A stretch of DNA of 64,000 nucleotides from Bacillota bacterium. GTDB taxonomy: Bacteria > Bacillota > Clostridia > Peptostreptococcales > Anaerovoracaceae. The position numbers and the translations under genes are program-made. Positions 56,287 to 64,000 of this stretch are shown piece by piece; the first letter of the stretch is position 1, and the number at the start of each line of letters is the position of its first letter. The DNA lies in contig JAFWZZ010000024.1 of the NCBI GenBank assembly GCA_017522185.1, forward strand, positions 62,001 to 126,000, written 5' to 3'. The notes under the pieces are model-generated. The model saw nothing but the letters and a program-made list of their open reading frames with translations. It was not told where the DNA came from and searched no databases.

Positions 56287-59200
56287 ATGAAACCCATATG
56301 GAAGAAACTATCGGCAGGACTGCTGGCCTTTGCTTTGGTATTTACAACCATACCGCCAATAGGTGCCAGTGCCGACACGACAGCCCTGGGAACTGATACC
56401 GGCGAAAAGGAAGAATACGTTATTGACGTTAGCGAAGCAGATCAAGTTAGTTTGCCGGCACAGGGATTAGATGTCGTCTATGTCCTGACCGGAACGAATA
56501 CAGCGGCTACGGTTTACATCAATGCCGACTGTGAACTGATCCTGCGTAATGTTACCCTCAAGAAGATATATACTGATTCCGACAAAAATTTAACGGTGAA
56601 CATTACCCTTGAGGGTGAAAACGTCATTGATCAGAATGTATCACAGTCTGAAGGTGCTATAGAAGTTCGCCGCTCACAAGTTACCATCAACGGCGGCGAG
56701 GATGACAGTCTGCACGCAAAATCCCGTAAATTCCCTGCATACAGCATTAGAGATGAAGTCAAGGCGGGAGGCGGGCTTACCATCAACGGTGGAAATATTA
56801 CCTTTGAAATGACAGATTCCGGTGTTCCAATACAAACCGCCTATACCCAGAACGGCGGAACGGTGAAGGTCATCGGATCTACCAGTTCCTGCTTTCTTTA
56901 CAATGTTTATCTCAACGGAGGAAGCCTGGAGGTTAACCATCAAGCTAACAATAGCGTTATTTTTAATAACCCTGTAAAGATCAAAAACGGGGCCTCTATG
57001 AAGGTAACGGGTCCTGAAACGCCTGGACAGAATTTTTCGTTCAATGGGCCATTAGGTCTTGCTGACGGTGCGGCTGCCGATGATTGCCTCCTTGTAAGAT
57101 TTGACGACAGTTCAGACTTTGTTTATCTTGACGAAGGAAACGAAATCCTGAGAGGTAAAACATACGCGGAAATCAAGGCGGTTACTCATGTCCATGAGTA
57201 TGAGAATGGAATATGTTCCTGCAACTATAGCTGTGTACATAACACAGACGACGGCACATGCAGCTTGTGTGAAGCATATATTTATAAAATCAAGCATCAG
57301 CCTACAGTAGAGGAGCCTTATGTAGCACTCAATGACGGAACGGGGGCTTCTTATCAGTGGTATGAAGTGAAGAACATCAGTGAAATCACCGATGAGAGTA
57401 AAATCTACCCTTGGTCATACTTCGGTGAACCTTTTGAGGAGGACAGCACCTATGACGCGGCTGCCGGATGGACACCGATTGACGATTCTTACGAAGGCGA
57501 CAGCTACAAGTATTTGTATTATATCGCATCATCTTTTAAAGCAGTCGATCAGGTGACACTTCGTTTTTCCTCTCCTGTAGAGTATGCAGTCATATTCAAT
57601 CAAAATGATGAGCTTTTATGCGAAGTTGACGGAACAACGGCAACTGCCACCATTCCTTCTGACGGAGTTTTTGGAATCTGTGCAACGACAAAAGACACGG
57701 AACCAACAGTGAAGGTATATGTAGGCGATGCAGAAGTAAACGCCCTTACGGGACAGACGAGCGCAACACTGCGTCAATACGCTTACGGAAACTATTATTT
57801 CTGCAAGGCAACAGCAAAAGATGGAACCGTGCTGACCTCTGATTATGCAGATTTTACTTACAAAATTACCCATCAGCCTACGGACGAAGCACAGTATGTT
57901 TCTCTCAATAACAGCAAAAATGCCACATACCAGTGGTACATTGCAAAAGGGGACATCGTGCAGGTGACAGAGGAAAACTCTCACGGGTGGAGTGTTTTTG
58001 ATGCACCGGAATATATCGGCGGAACCTATGACAGCGAAACCGGATGGACGCCGGATGAATATGGCGACTATTTTGTCGTATGGCTGGATGAGGGAGATGT
58101 CGTGAACTTCGAATTTTCACAGACACCGTCGGAGTGGGGATACCTATTTAGCACGACAGAAGGCGCTATCGAAGATGAAGCCAATATAGAGTCTGACGCA
58201 AGTTTGACCGCCGAAGCCAGTGGATATTATGGCATCTGGGCTGTGGACGGTGGTAACCTGAAGGCAACCATGGATGGAACAGAATTTATCGCTGTCAGCG
58301 GACAGACTGACGCGACGCTCAATGCCAGTGAGCTGGGTCAATACCGCTGCGAAGTTACCTTTGGCAACGGAACAAAGGTAACTTCAGACATAGTTGAAGT
58401 ACAGCATCTGCATGCCGGCGGAATGGCTACTTGTAAGGACAAGGCAATCTGCATAACCTGTGGCATTGGATACGGATCTCTTTCGACAGAGCATAAGTAC
58501 GACAATGCCTGCGATACAGAATGCAATGTATGCCGCACAACAAGAACCGTTACACATAATTACAATGAAGCGACTTGTACGGATCCAAAAACTTGCAAGA
58601 TATGTGGCAACGAAGAAGGTGAAGCGTTAGGTCATACCCCTGGTCCAGAAGCAACCAGCACAACGCCTCAAATCTGCACTGTATGTTTGAGCGTACTGGC
58701 ACCGGCAACAGGTACAACACCTACCCCAGACCCTGAAACAGGTGACGGTGGCAGCACAGCCGGCGGCACAACGCCAGACCCAGGCGTAACACCGACACCT
58801 ACCCCAGATCCAGAACCGGGCGATGGTGGAAGCACAGGCGGCGGCACAACGCCGGACCCAGGCGTAACACCGACACCTAATCCGGATCCAGGCACAGGAA
58901 CAATCCCAGAACCGGGTAGCGGTACAACGCCAACACCAGACCCAGGTGTGACCCCAACACCTACCCCAGATCCAGACACAGGAACAATCCCAGAACCGGG
59001 TAGCGGTACAACGCCAACACCAGACCCAGGCGTAACACCGACACCTACCCCAGATCCTGAGCTGGAACACCAGTGCACATACAAAACTGCCACAACCAAG
59101 GCAACTGCAAGCAAAAATGGTAAAATTGTCACAAAGTGTACCGTTTGTGGCACGGTAAAATCGACCACAACAATCTACAAGGCTTCCGGGGTTAAACTGA

Positions 59201-59694
59201 AGGTGGCATCTTACGCCTACAACGGCAAGGTGAAGAACCCGACAGTCATCGTAAAAGACAGCAAGGGCAAGACCATTGCAAAATCCAATTATAAGATTAC
59301 CAAGCCAACAGGCAGAAAGGCCATCGGCAAGTACACGTATATCATTAAGTTCAAGGGAACCAAGTATACAGGTACCAAGAAACTAACCCTGACCATCAAA
59401 CCGGTGAAGCCAACCATTCAGACACCAAAGGCAGCAAAGAAAGCCATCACAGTAAAATGGAAGAAGGGCAAGAAAGCCCAAGTAACCGGCTATCAGGTGA
59501 TGGCAGCAACTAACAGTAAGTTCACCAAGAACAAGAAGACTGCTACAGTTAAGGGATATACCAAAGTTTCCAGGAAGATGACCGGCCTGAAGGCAAAGAC
59601 CAAGTATTATGTAAAGGTAAGAACCTACAAGACCGTCAAGGGTGTAAAGATTTACTCCAACTGGTCCAAGGTGAAGAGTGTAAAAGTAAAATAG
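56287..59694 (+). CDS. Large secreted repeat protein with Fn3-like C terminus
   Basis: A 1135-residue secreted protein. A signal peptide (KKLSAGLLAFALVFTTIPPIGASA) is followed by a beta-helix-like region (about 40-270). Two similar modules, each starting with YKI(K/T)HQPT and containing YQWY, cover about 335-525 and 525-705. Cys-pair segments follow (CKTICK-like: TCKDKAICITCG, NVCRTTRTVTHNYNEATCTDPKTCKICG), then a Thr/Pro-rich linker with repeats (about 810-920), a bacterial immunoglobulin-like domain and a C-terminal Fn3 domain (ITVKWKKGKKAQVTGYQV...KTKYYVKVRTYKTVKG). No LPxTG motif or anchor is visible, so attachment to the cell is unclear. GAGGAGG precedes the ATG. Confidence 0.87.
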   Translation: MKPIWKKLSAGLLAFALVFTTIPPIGASADTTALGTDTGEKEEYVIDVSEADQVSLPAQGLDVVYVLTGTNTAATVYINADCELILRNVTLKKIYTDSDKNLTVNITLEGENVIDQNVSQSEGAIEVRRSQVTINGGEDDSLHAKSRKFPAYSIRDEVKAGGGLTINGGNITFEMTDSGVPIQTAYTQNGGTVKVIGSTSSCFLYNVYLNGGSLEVNHQANNSVIFNNPVKIKNGASMKVTGPETPGQNFSFNGPLGLADGAAADDCLLVRFDDSSDFVYLDEGNEILRGKTYAEIKAVTHVHEYENGICSCNYSCVHNTDDGTCSLCEAYIYKIKHQPTVEEPYVALNDGTGASYQWYEVKNISEITDESKIYPWSYFGEPFEEDSTYDAAAGWTPIDDSYEGDSYKYLYYIASSFKAVDQVTLRFSSPVEYAVIFNQNDELLCEVDGTTATATIPSDGVFGICATTKDTEPTVKVYVGDAEVNALTGQTSATLRQYAYGNYYFCKATAKDGTVLTSDYADFTYKITHQPTDEAQYVSLNNSKNATYQWYIAKGDIVQVTEENSHGWSVFDAPEYIGGTYDSETGWTPDEYGDYFVVWLDEGDVVNFEFSQTPSEWGYLFSTTEGAIEDEANIESDASLTAEASGYYGIWAVDGGNLKATMDGTEFIAVSGQTDATLNASELGQYRCEVTFGNGTKVTSDIVEVQHLHAGGMATCKDKAICITCGIGYGSLSTEHKYDNACDTECNVCRTTRTVTHNYNEATCTDPKTCKICGNEEGEALGHTPGPEATSTTPQICTVCLSVLAPATGTTPTPDPETGDGGSTAGGTTPDPGVTPTPTPDPEPGDGGSTGGGTTPDPGVTPTPNPDPGTGTIPEPGSGTTPTPDPGVTPTPTPDPDTGTIPEPGSGTTPTPDPGVTPTPTPDPELEHQCTYKTATTKATASKNGKIVTKCTVCGTVKSTTTIYKASGVKLKVASYAYNGKVKNPTVIVKDSKGKTIAKSNYKITKPTGRKAIGKYTYIIKFKGTKYTGTKKLTLTIKPVKPTIQTPKAAKKAITVKWKKGKKAQVTGYQVMAATNSKFTKNKKTATVKGYTKVSRKMTGLKAKTKYYVKVRTYKTVKGVKIYSNWSKVKSVKVK
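58720..59060 (+). repeat. Coding tandem repeats of the Thr/Pro linker
   Basis: Degenerate repeats encode TPDPGVTPTPTPDP-type units. A near-identical 84-base unit starts at 58897 and again at 58981. Long frames on the minus strand here are a by-product of the repeat. Confidence 0.85.
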
Positions 59695-59723
59695 CCTTCC
59701 TAGTTATGTATACATAATGCATC

Positions 59724-59757
59724 ACAAAACCGCTTTACAATTGTAAAGCGGTTTTGT
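59724..59757. terminator. Perfect 34-bp palindrome after the secreted protein gene
   Basis: Two 17-base arms are exact reverse complements, with a GC-rich core (ACCGC/GCGGT) and an A run to the left and a T run to the right. It fits a bidirectional terminator, and the promoter described at 59734 is embedded in it. Confidence 0.85.
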
Positions 59758-59762
59758 ATAAT
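59734..59762 (+). promoter_or_regulatory. Sigma-A promoter embedded in the palindrome
   Basis: TTTACA (59734-59739), a 17-base spacer and a perfect TATAAT (59757-59762). It would transcribe the second AIM24 gene, giving a leader of about 50 bases. Confidence 0.6.
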
Positions 59763-59821
59763 GGGAAAAAATTCAAGTTTGGAAAACTACCCGAAAAGGG
59801 GTTATTGCAAGGAGGTAGACT

Positions 59822-60778
59822 ATGGCATTTTGTAACAATTGTGGAGCACAGATTCCTGACGGCAGCAAGTTTTGTGGAAGCTGCGGCGCACAGCAGGGCG
59901 GCGGTCTCTTTGGCGGTGCGACAGGAAACAGAGTGCAGAAGAACGGCGTAACCTTTACCAAGGCTGACGTGATAGATTTTGAGATTATCGGTGATGACCT
60001 GCAGCTGGTAGAAATCGAGCTGGATCCGGGTGAAAGCGTGATTGCAGAAGCCGGGGCCATGAACTACATGGATGCCTGTATCCAGATGGAAACCGTATTT
60101 GGTGACGGCAGCGGACACGATGAAGGAAAAGGATTTGGTGCCAAGCTGTTCAGTGCCGGCAAGCGTGCCCTGACAGGAGAAGGTCTGTTTATGACTGTGT
60201 TTAAGAACGCAGATCCTGCGAAGAAAGCAAAGGTTGCATTTGCTTCTCCATATCCCGGAAAGATTATTCCTGTAGACTTAGATACATTCGACCAGACCTT
60301 GATTTGCCAGAAGTCAGCGTTCTTGTGCGCGGCAAAGGGCGTGAACATCGATCTGTATCTGCAGAAGAAACTGGGTGCCGGACTGTTCGGCGGTGAAGGT
60401 TTCATCATGCAGAGACTGACCGGTGACGGTGTAGTATTCCTCAATGCCGGCGGCACCATCGTCAAAAAGACCCTGGCAGCGGGCGAAACCATCAAGATGG
60501 ATACCGGCTGTCTGGTAGCCATGAGCGCAACCGTAAACTACGATGTGCAGATCCAGAATGACATTAAGAACGGCTTCCTGGGCGGCGAAGGTATTTTCAT
60601 TGCAACCCTGACCGGACCGGGTGAAGTATGGATGCAGTCCTTACCATTCAGCCGTATGGCAGATGCTATTATCAAAGCATCCAAGTACAGCACCGGTGAC
60701 AGCGGCAGCTTCAACAACCCGATTGAAGAAGTGACCGGCGGATTGGAATCTGCATTAGGTGGATTATTCAAGTTCTAA
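59822..60778 (+). CDS. Zinc-ribbon AIM24 (TIGR00266-type) protein, copy 2
   Basis: A 318-residue paralogue of the AIM24 protein at 55213. It has the same N-terminal ribbon (FCNNCGAQIPDGSKFCGSCGAQQGG) and an almost collinear AIM24 domain: VIDFEIIGDDLQLVEIELDPGESVIAEAGAMNYM and GEGLFMTVFKNADPAKKAKVAFASPYPG. The main difference is a shorter linker after the ribbon and a few substitutions, so the two may be partially redundant or form a mixed assembly. GCAAGGAGG precedes the ATG. It has its own promoter and terminator, so regulation is separate from copy 1. Confidence 0.88.
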   Translation: MAFCNNCGAQIPDGSKFCGSCGAQQGGGLFGGATGNRVQKNGVTFTKADVIDFEIIGDDLQLVEIELDPGESVIAEAGAMNYMDACIQMETVFGDGSGHDEGKGFGAKLFSAGKRALTGEGLFMTVFKNADPAKKAKVAFASPYPGKIIPVDLDTFDQTLICQKSAFLCAAKGVNIDLYLQKKLGAGLFGGEGFIMQRLTGDGVVFLNAGGTIVKKTLAAGETIKMDTGCLVAMSATVNYDVQIQNDIKNGFLGGEGIFIATLTGPGEVWMQSLPFSRMADAIIKASKYSTGDSGSFNNPIEEVTGGLESALGGLFKF

Positions 60779-60793
60779 CACCTCTAAATAAAG

Positions 60794-60845
60794 AAGACAG
60801 CTTCTGTCATCTATGATACAATAGATGGCAGAAGCTGTCTTTTTG
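60794..60845 (+). terminator. Strong terminator after the second AIM24 gene
   Basis: A 20-bp stem (with one wobble or mismatch) encloses a short loop near 60815-60820 and is followed by a TTTTT run. Confidence 0.93.
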
Positions 60846-60858
60846 TTTGGGAGGAAGT

Positions 60859-61356
60859 ATGGAAAAGAGAATTGGGACTGTCAGCGCACTATGTTTTCTG
60901 ATGATAACCGGTATCGCAGTGGCAGGGGTTTTGATAGAGAATGAAACGGTGCGACGAGTGGTAGTTCTAGCAGGCTGCCTGGTTGTAGTCTGGCTGACGA
61001 CACTTAACTTTAAATATCTGAAGTTAATGAAACAGATGACGGAAGATACGGCGCCGGAGGTACCGGATTTGGTTCACTGGCTTCAGGGCGAGACCTGGCC
61101 GGAGATTATGGGCAGGGAAAAAGTAAGAGCACAGTTCCCGGCGGAATTGGACGCGTTTCTGCAGACACATCCAAGCTGCGATGCAAGCGCCATTAAGGGC
61201 TACCGCGTCTGGCGCACAGAAGAAACGGAAAAGTACTTTGACTGGACGGATGGCTCGCAACAGCAGATTCTGGTGCTGATGGATGAGAGCGGAAGGTACT
61301 TTCAAGTTTTCGGAAGTGAGACGCTGCAGAAGGCCATGGAAGAACATGCAAAATAA
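60859..61356 (+). CDS. Membrane protein of unknown function
   Basis: A 165-residue protein with two N-terminal transmembrane helices (IGTVSALCFLMITGIAVAGVLI and VVVLAGCLVVVWLTTLNF) and a soluble C-terminal domain of about 110 residues (MGREKVRAQFPAELDAFLQTHPSC, GYRVWRTEETEKYFDWTDGSQQQILVLMDESGRYFQVFG). GGGAGGAAGT precedes the ATG at 60859. It follows the AIM24 terminator immediately and may depend on readthrough. No family recognised. Confidence 0.75.
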   Translation: MEKRIGTVSALCFLMITGIAVAGVLIENETVRRVVVLAGCLVVVWLTTLNFKYLKLMKQMTEDTAPEVPDLVHWLQGETWPEIMGREKVRAQFPAELDAFLQTHPSCDASAIKGYRVWRTEETEKYFDWTDGSQQQILVLMDESGRYFQVFGSETLQKAMEEHAK

Positions 61357-61359
61357 GAG

Positions 61360-61392
61360 AAGGGATATCACTGAAGTGGTGATATCCCTTTT
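61360..61392. terminator. Bidirectional terminator before the phosphohexomutase gene
   Basis: Twelve-base arms (61360-61371 and 61379-61390) are exact complements, with TTTTG on the plus strand. Confidence 0.9.
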
Positions 61393-61405
61393 GTAATGCT
61401 TGAAT

Positions 61406-62932
61406 TTATAATTTTTCAATATCCAGTTCGTTGTATCCTGCCAGCAGAGGTTTCAGTACCTTGCGGATTTCCGCGCAGCCACCGGCTGTATCGGATTCGA
61501 TGTTCAGCGGCATAATCGGATCGTGGAGAGACTTACGAAGCAGCAGCCAGCCGCCGAAGTCCGGTCTGTCAAAGGCGATGCGGACGCCCTCGTAATTCGG
61601 TTCTACCAGTGTCGCCCCTGCGATCTGACCGGAGCGGGCCAGGTTTTCCAGGTCTGCGATGATGGTATCTCCATATGCGCCGAAGTCCTCTGCCAAAATC
61701 GGGAATCTGACTTCTTCGGATTCTGCAGGCAACTTCAGGTCAGCCAGCAGGGTAGAGATGCCGCGGCCTTCGCGGAACAGCTGTGCTGCCTTGATGACAA
61801 TCTTCGTTGCCAGGTAAGCGCCGTCGTCTAAGAAGTAGTTTTCTTTATAAGCGGCATGTCCGCTGGTTTCGATGGCCAGCTGGCTGTCGATGCCGGCATC
61901 GTTCAGTTCGATGGATTTGTTGATAACGTTCTTGTAGCCTCTCTTGAAACGGAGATGTTTCAGGCCTAGGCCTTCTTCTAAGAATGTGGTCAGCTCGTTG
62001 CTGGTGATGCTGTCGGTTACGACAGTGGTTCCAGGATAAGCATCAGCGATGAGTGCTGCCGCCATGGCAACGATGCTGTTACGGTTGATTTCCTGGCCGC
62101 GTTCATCAACTGCGGAGGAACGGTCTACGTCGGTATCGAAGATGAGACCAAGATCTGTGCCGCATTCCTTCACGCGGGCGCAGATGGCAGCCATGGCTTT
62201 CTTGTCTTCTGGATTCGGTGCATGATTCGGGAAGTTTCCGTCAGGTTCCAGGAACTGGCTGGAGGAAACGTCTGCGCCCAGAGGCTCCAGAACCTTGTTT
62301 GCGTAGAAACCGCCTGCGCCGTTGCCTGCGTCTACGGTAATCTTCATGCCTGCAAGGGGCTGCTCGCCTGCACCGACACCGTCGATGATCAGCTTGCGCA
62401 GGTGGGTAGCATATGTATCAATCAATGGGATTTCTGTGACTTCCTTTGCCGGAATCGGTCTCATGGAGTTGAGCATGGAGTCGGATTCTGCGAAGGTGAT
62501 GATGTCGACGATGTCGCCTTTGTTAAGGCCGCCGTATGCGTCGAAGAACTTCATGCCGTTTCTATTCCAAGGCAGGTGGCTGGCCGTAATCATGATGGCG
62601 CCGTCGCACTTGTATTCCTCAAAGATGGTAGACATGAACATGGCCGGCGTGGATGCCAGGCCTGCGTCCAGGACTTTGCAGCCATGAGGCAGGAGGCCGT
62701 CGATGAGGGCCTTTGTGATGTCTTCGCCGGAAAGTCTCGGGTCACGACCGATGGCAACGGTCAGCTCGTGGGCGCCTTTGCCCGTCATGTTGGTCAGCCA
62801 GAATAAGAAGCCGCGGCCAAGTCTGGATGCCGCTTCTGCTGTCAGGTTCACCGCTTCGCCTTCTACGCCTTCCAGGGCAACGCCTCTGATATCGCTGCCG
62901 TTTTGCAGTTTTGTATAATCATATCTTGCCAT
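61406..62932 (-). CDS. Phosphoglucomutase/phosphomannomutase family enzyme
   Basis: A 508-residue four-domain phosphohexomutase. The phosphoserine loop is in ITASHLPWNRNGMKFF, the metal-binding DTDVDR in LGLIFDTDVDRSSA, and the sugar-binding ETSGHAAYKENYFLDDGAYL follows. The C-terminal phosphate-binding region (RIAFDRPDFGGWLLLRKSLHDP) is present but reads RPDFGGW, which may shift substrate preference. Products could be glucose-1-phosphate, mannose-1-phosphate or another hexose phosphate for envelope polysaccharides. GAGGAGA precedes the ATG. Confidence 0.9.
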   Translation of the reverse strand: MARYDYTKLQNGSDIRGVALEGVEGEAVNLTAEAASRLGRGFLFWLTNMTGKGAHELTVAIGRDPRLSGEDITKALIDGLLPHGCKVLDAGLASTPAMFMSTIFEEYKCDGAIMITASHLPWNRNGMKFFDAYGGLNKGDIVDIITFAESDSMLNSMRPIPAKEVTEIPLIDTYATHLRKLIIDGVGAGEQPLAGMKITVDAGNGAGGFYANKVLEPLGADVSSSQFLEPDGNFPNHAPNPEDKKAMAAICARVKECGTDLGLIFDTDVDRSSAVDERGQEINRNSIVAMAAALIADAYPGTTVVTDSITSNELTTFLEEGLGLKHLRFKRGYKNVINKSIELNDAGIDSQLAIETSGHAAYKENYFLDDGAYLATKIVIKAAQLFREGRGISTLLADLKLPAESEEVRFPILAEDFGAYGDTIIADLENLARSGQIAGATLVEPNYEGVRIAFDRPDFGGWLLLRKSLHDPIMPLNIESDTAGGCAEIRKVLKPLLAGYNELDIEKL

Positions 62933-62955
62933 AGTAAATCTCCTCGTATCGTCTG

Positions 62956-63324
62956 TTAAAAGAATATACTCTTATTATATTTGACCAGAGAGAAGAACGC
63001 AAGGCATAATAGGAACCAGCAGCCAGAGAACTGGGGACAGATCTGGCCGAGAATGTTTCCCGGCTGGTCGGAGTAATCCCACACGTTCCACTTGAACAAA
63101 AGATTTACGATACACCCCATGGAGAACTCATAGAGGGTGATGATAGCTGCGCCCAGAAGTGCCGCGGCCCAGAGAGGCATCTGAAAGAGCAAAGGAATCA
63201 GATAATAGAAGGTCAGGATGACGGCCCCTCCGGTCAGCACCATGGACCAGTGGGTGTAACCCCGGTATAGAATTTCCACAAGGCCGTAAGACAGGCCGCC
63301 CAATAAGAATACGATGATTTCCAT
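62956..63324 (-). CDS. CmpB-like putative ABC-transporter type IV membrane protein
   Basis: A 122-residue membrane protein with four or five helices (IIVFLLGGLSYGLVEILYRGYTHWSMVLTGGAVILTFY, PLWAAALLGAAIITLYEFSMGCIVNLLF, CPQFSGCWFLLCLAFFSLV). The segment ILYRGYTHWSM and the WNVWDYSD motif are characteristic of the CmpB family, once annotated as ABC permease-like. No ATPase gene is nearby and the role is not established. The start at 63324 is favoured by family alignment, though no clear RBS precedes it; a TTG at 63360 is the alternative. Confidence 0.78.
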   Translation of the reverse strand: MEIIVFLLGGLSYGLVEILYRGYTHWSMVLTGGAVILTFYYLIPLLFQMPLWAAALLGAAIITLYEFSMGCIVNLLFKWNVWDYSDQPGNILGQICPQFSGCWFLLCLAFFSLVKYNKSIFF

Positions 63325-63411
63325 GATTTTAATATTTGAAACGGGCAGGAAAATATACAAGGAAAAGATTGTTTGTGGTATACTCGGTATAGACAGAAGG
63401 AGGTTTTACAG

Positions 63412-64000
63412 ATGGAAAAGAAGAAAAAGAAGGGTGATGTGCTGTATAAGATTGTGATGGCGGTCTTAGTGGTGATTATCCTTTTCAGTTTATATAATAT
63501 CGGTAAAATTCTGTACGGATATTACCAGGGGAACAGCCAGTATGAAGAGGTGCAGGAAATTGCCAAGGTGGAAGAGAAAGAAGAAGGCATAGATTTTGCC
63601 GCACTGAAGAAGGTCAACAAAGACGTCAAAGCGTGGATCTACCTGGAGGATACGGTCATCGACTATCCTGTCCTGCAGACGACCAACAATGATTACTACC
63701 TGTACCACATGTTCAATGGAGAGGAGAACGGTGCAGGGTCTATCTTTATCGATTACCGAAACGAGAACCCGTTCAGGGACTTTGTTACTGTGCTCCACGG
63801 CCACCGCATGAAGGACGGATCTATGTTTAAACCTTTGGTACAGTACAGCGATCCGGAATTTTACAAAAATCACAAGGTGATTGAGATTACTACGCCGAAA
63901 AAGAAATATAACTGCAAAGTTTTTGCCATGGCCACCATTCCGGCAGACAGCGATTTTTATCAGTTCTATTTCTATGATGAGGCGGACAAGCAGGCATATC
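63412..64000 (+). CDS. srtB: Class B sortase (3' partial)
   Basis: About 196 residues are visible and the frame is open to the window edge. A short basic start (MEKKKKKGDV) is followed by a transmembrane anchor (LYKIVMAVLVVIILFSLYNIGKI), then the sortase domain: VNKDVKAWIYLEDTVIDYPVLQT, DYYLYHMFNGEENGAGSIFIDYRNENPF and VLHGHRMKDGSMF with the catalytic histidine. The catalytic cysteine would lie beyond the end. AGGAGG precedes the ATG. Class B sortases anchor surface or iron-uptake proteins; no substrate with a sorting signal is seen in the window. Confidence 0.9.
   Translation, partial: MEKKKKKGDVLYKIVMAVLVVIILFSLYNIGKILYGYYQGNSQYEEVQEIAKVEEKEEGIDFAALKKVNKDVKAWIYLEDTVIDYPVLQTTNNDYYLYHMFNGEENGAGSIFIDYRNENPFRDFVTVLHGHRMKDGSMFKPLVQYSDPEFYKNHKVIEITTPKKKYNCKVFAMATIPADSDFYQFYFYDEADKQAY

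Noticed and set aside
58627-59168. Long minus-strand frames rich in Cys, Trp or Gly/Val
   Set aside because: They mirror the Thr/Pro repeat region of the secreted protein and have no RBS or plausible domain.
1-64000. CRISPR arrays, prophage, insertion sequences, toxin-antitoxin pairs
   Set aside because: No regularly spaced repeats, transposase, integrase, phage structural genes or recognisable toxin pairs were found on either strand.

Overview
The window looks like the chromosome of a spore-forming, amino-acid-fermenting anaerobe of the class Clostridia. The evidence is the sporulation genes yabP and yabQ, the complete D-ornithine oxidation cluster (ord, ortA, ortB, oraS, oraE, a GlmL-type protein, orr), butyrate kinase, GTP-type PEP carboxykinase and AGGAGG-type ribosome binding sites. 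A member of Eubacteriales Family XIII / Anaerovoracaceae is my best guess; this is inference, not measured. No rRNA, tRNA, CRISPR array, insertion sequence or phage gene was found.

Layout. 1-6.7 kb: replication and housekeeping genes (a DnaD-type protein open at the left edge, an M23 peptidase, yabP-yabQ-divIC, rnmV-rsmA, an LTA-synthase-like enzyme). 6.7-12.4 kb: an acetyltransferase, aroB, a SanA/YdcF-like protein, a class V aminotransferase and a sigma-54 activator. 12.4-23.3 kb: a peptide, cell-wall fragment and D-amino-acid block (alr, M20 amidohydrolase, M19 dipeptidase, VanX-like dipeptidase, SpmA/SpmB-like membrane pair, LD-carboxypeptidase, lysA, dapF). Three sigma-54 promoters drive parts of it. 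23.4-31.4 kb: paired small membrane proteins, a CofE-like ligase, RNase HI, walJ-rlmH, psuK-psuG with a divergent Crp/Fnr regulator, a nitrilase-fold enzyme and an ArsR regulator. 31.5-41.9 kb: a RocR-like sigma-54 activator and the ornithine operon it very probably controls, with three matching 18-bp operators and a -24/-12 promoter. 42-51 kb: pckG, a transglutaminase-fold protein, iadA, a DUF2804 protein, nfo-buk and a membrane LuxR regulator. 51.1-61.4 kb: a little-described cluster of zinc-ribbon proteins, lipoproteins, two AIM24-domain paralogues and a 1135-residue secreted repeat protein. 61.4-64 kb: a phosphohexomutase, a CmpB-like membrane protein and a sortase B cut by the right edge.

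How the genes fit together. Orr makes D-ornithine, OraSE moves the terminal amino group, Ord deaminates oxidatively, and OrtAB cleaves the product to alanine and acetyl-CoA; the GlmL-type protein probably services the cobalamin mutase. The peptidases and racemase further left would feed amino acids into the same kind of fermentation, and the shared use of sigma-54 suggests coordinated control of amino-acid and peptide catabolism. Two codon classes are visible: ornithine operon, spmAB-like, M19 dipeptidase, lysA, cofE-like and psuG genes use a restricted GCT/TTA/AGA-rich set typical of abundant proteins, while housekeeping neighbours use CTG, GCC and CGT more freely. The least understood and most promising parts are the zinc-ribbon/AIM24/lipoprotein cluster and the sigma-54-driven SpmAB-like/LD-carboxypeptidase unit.
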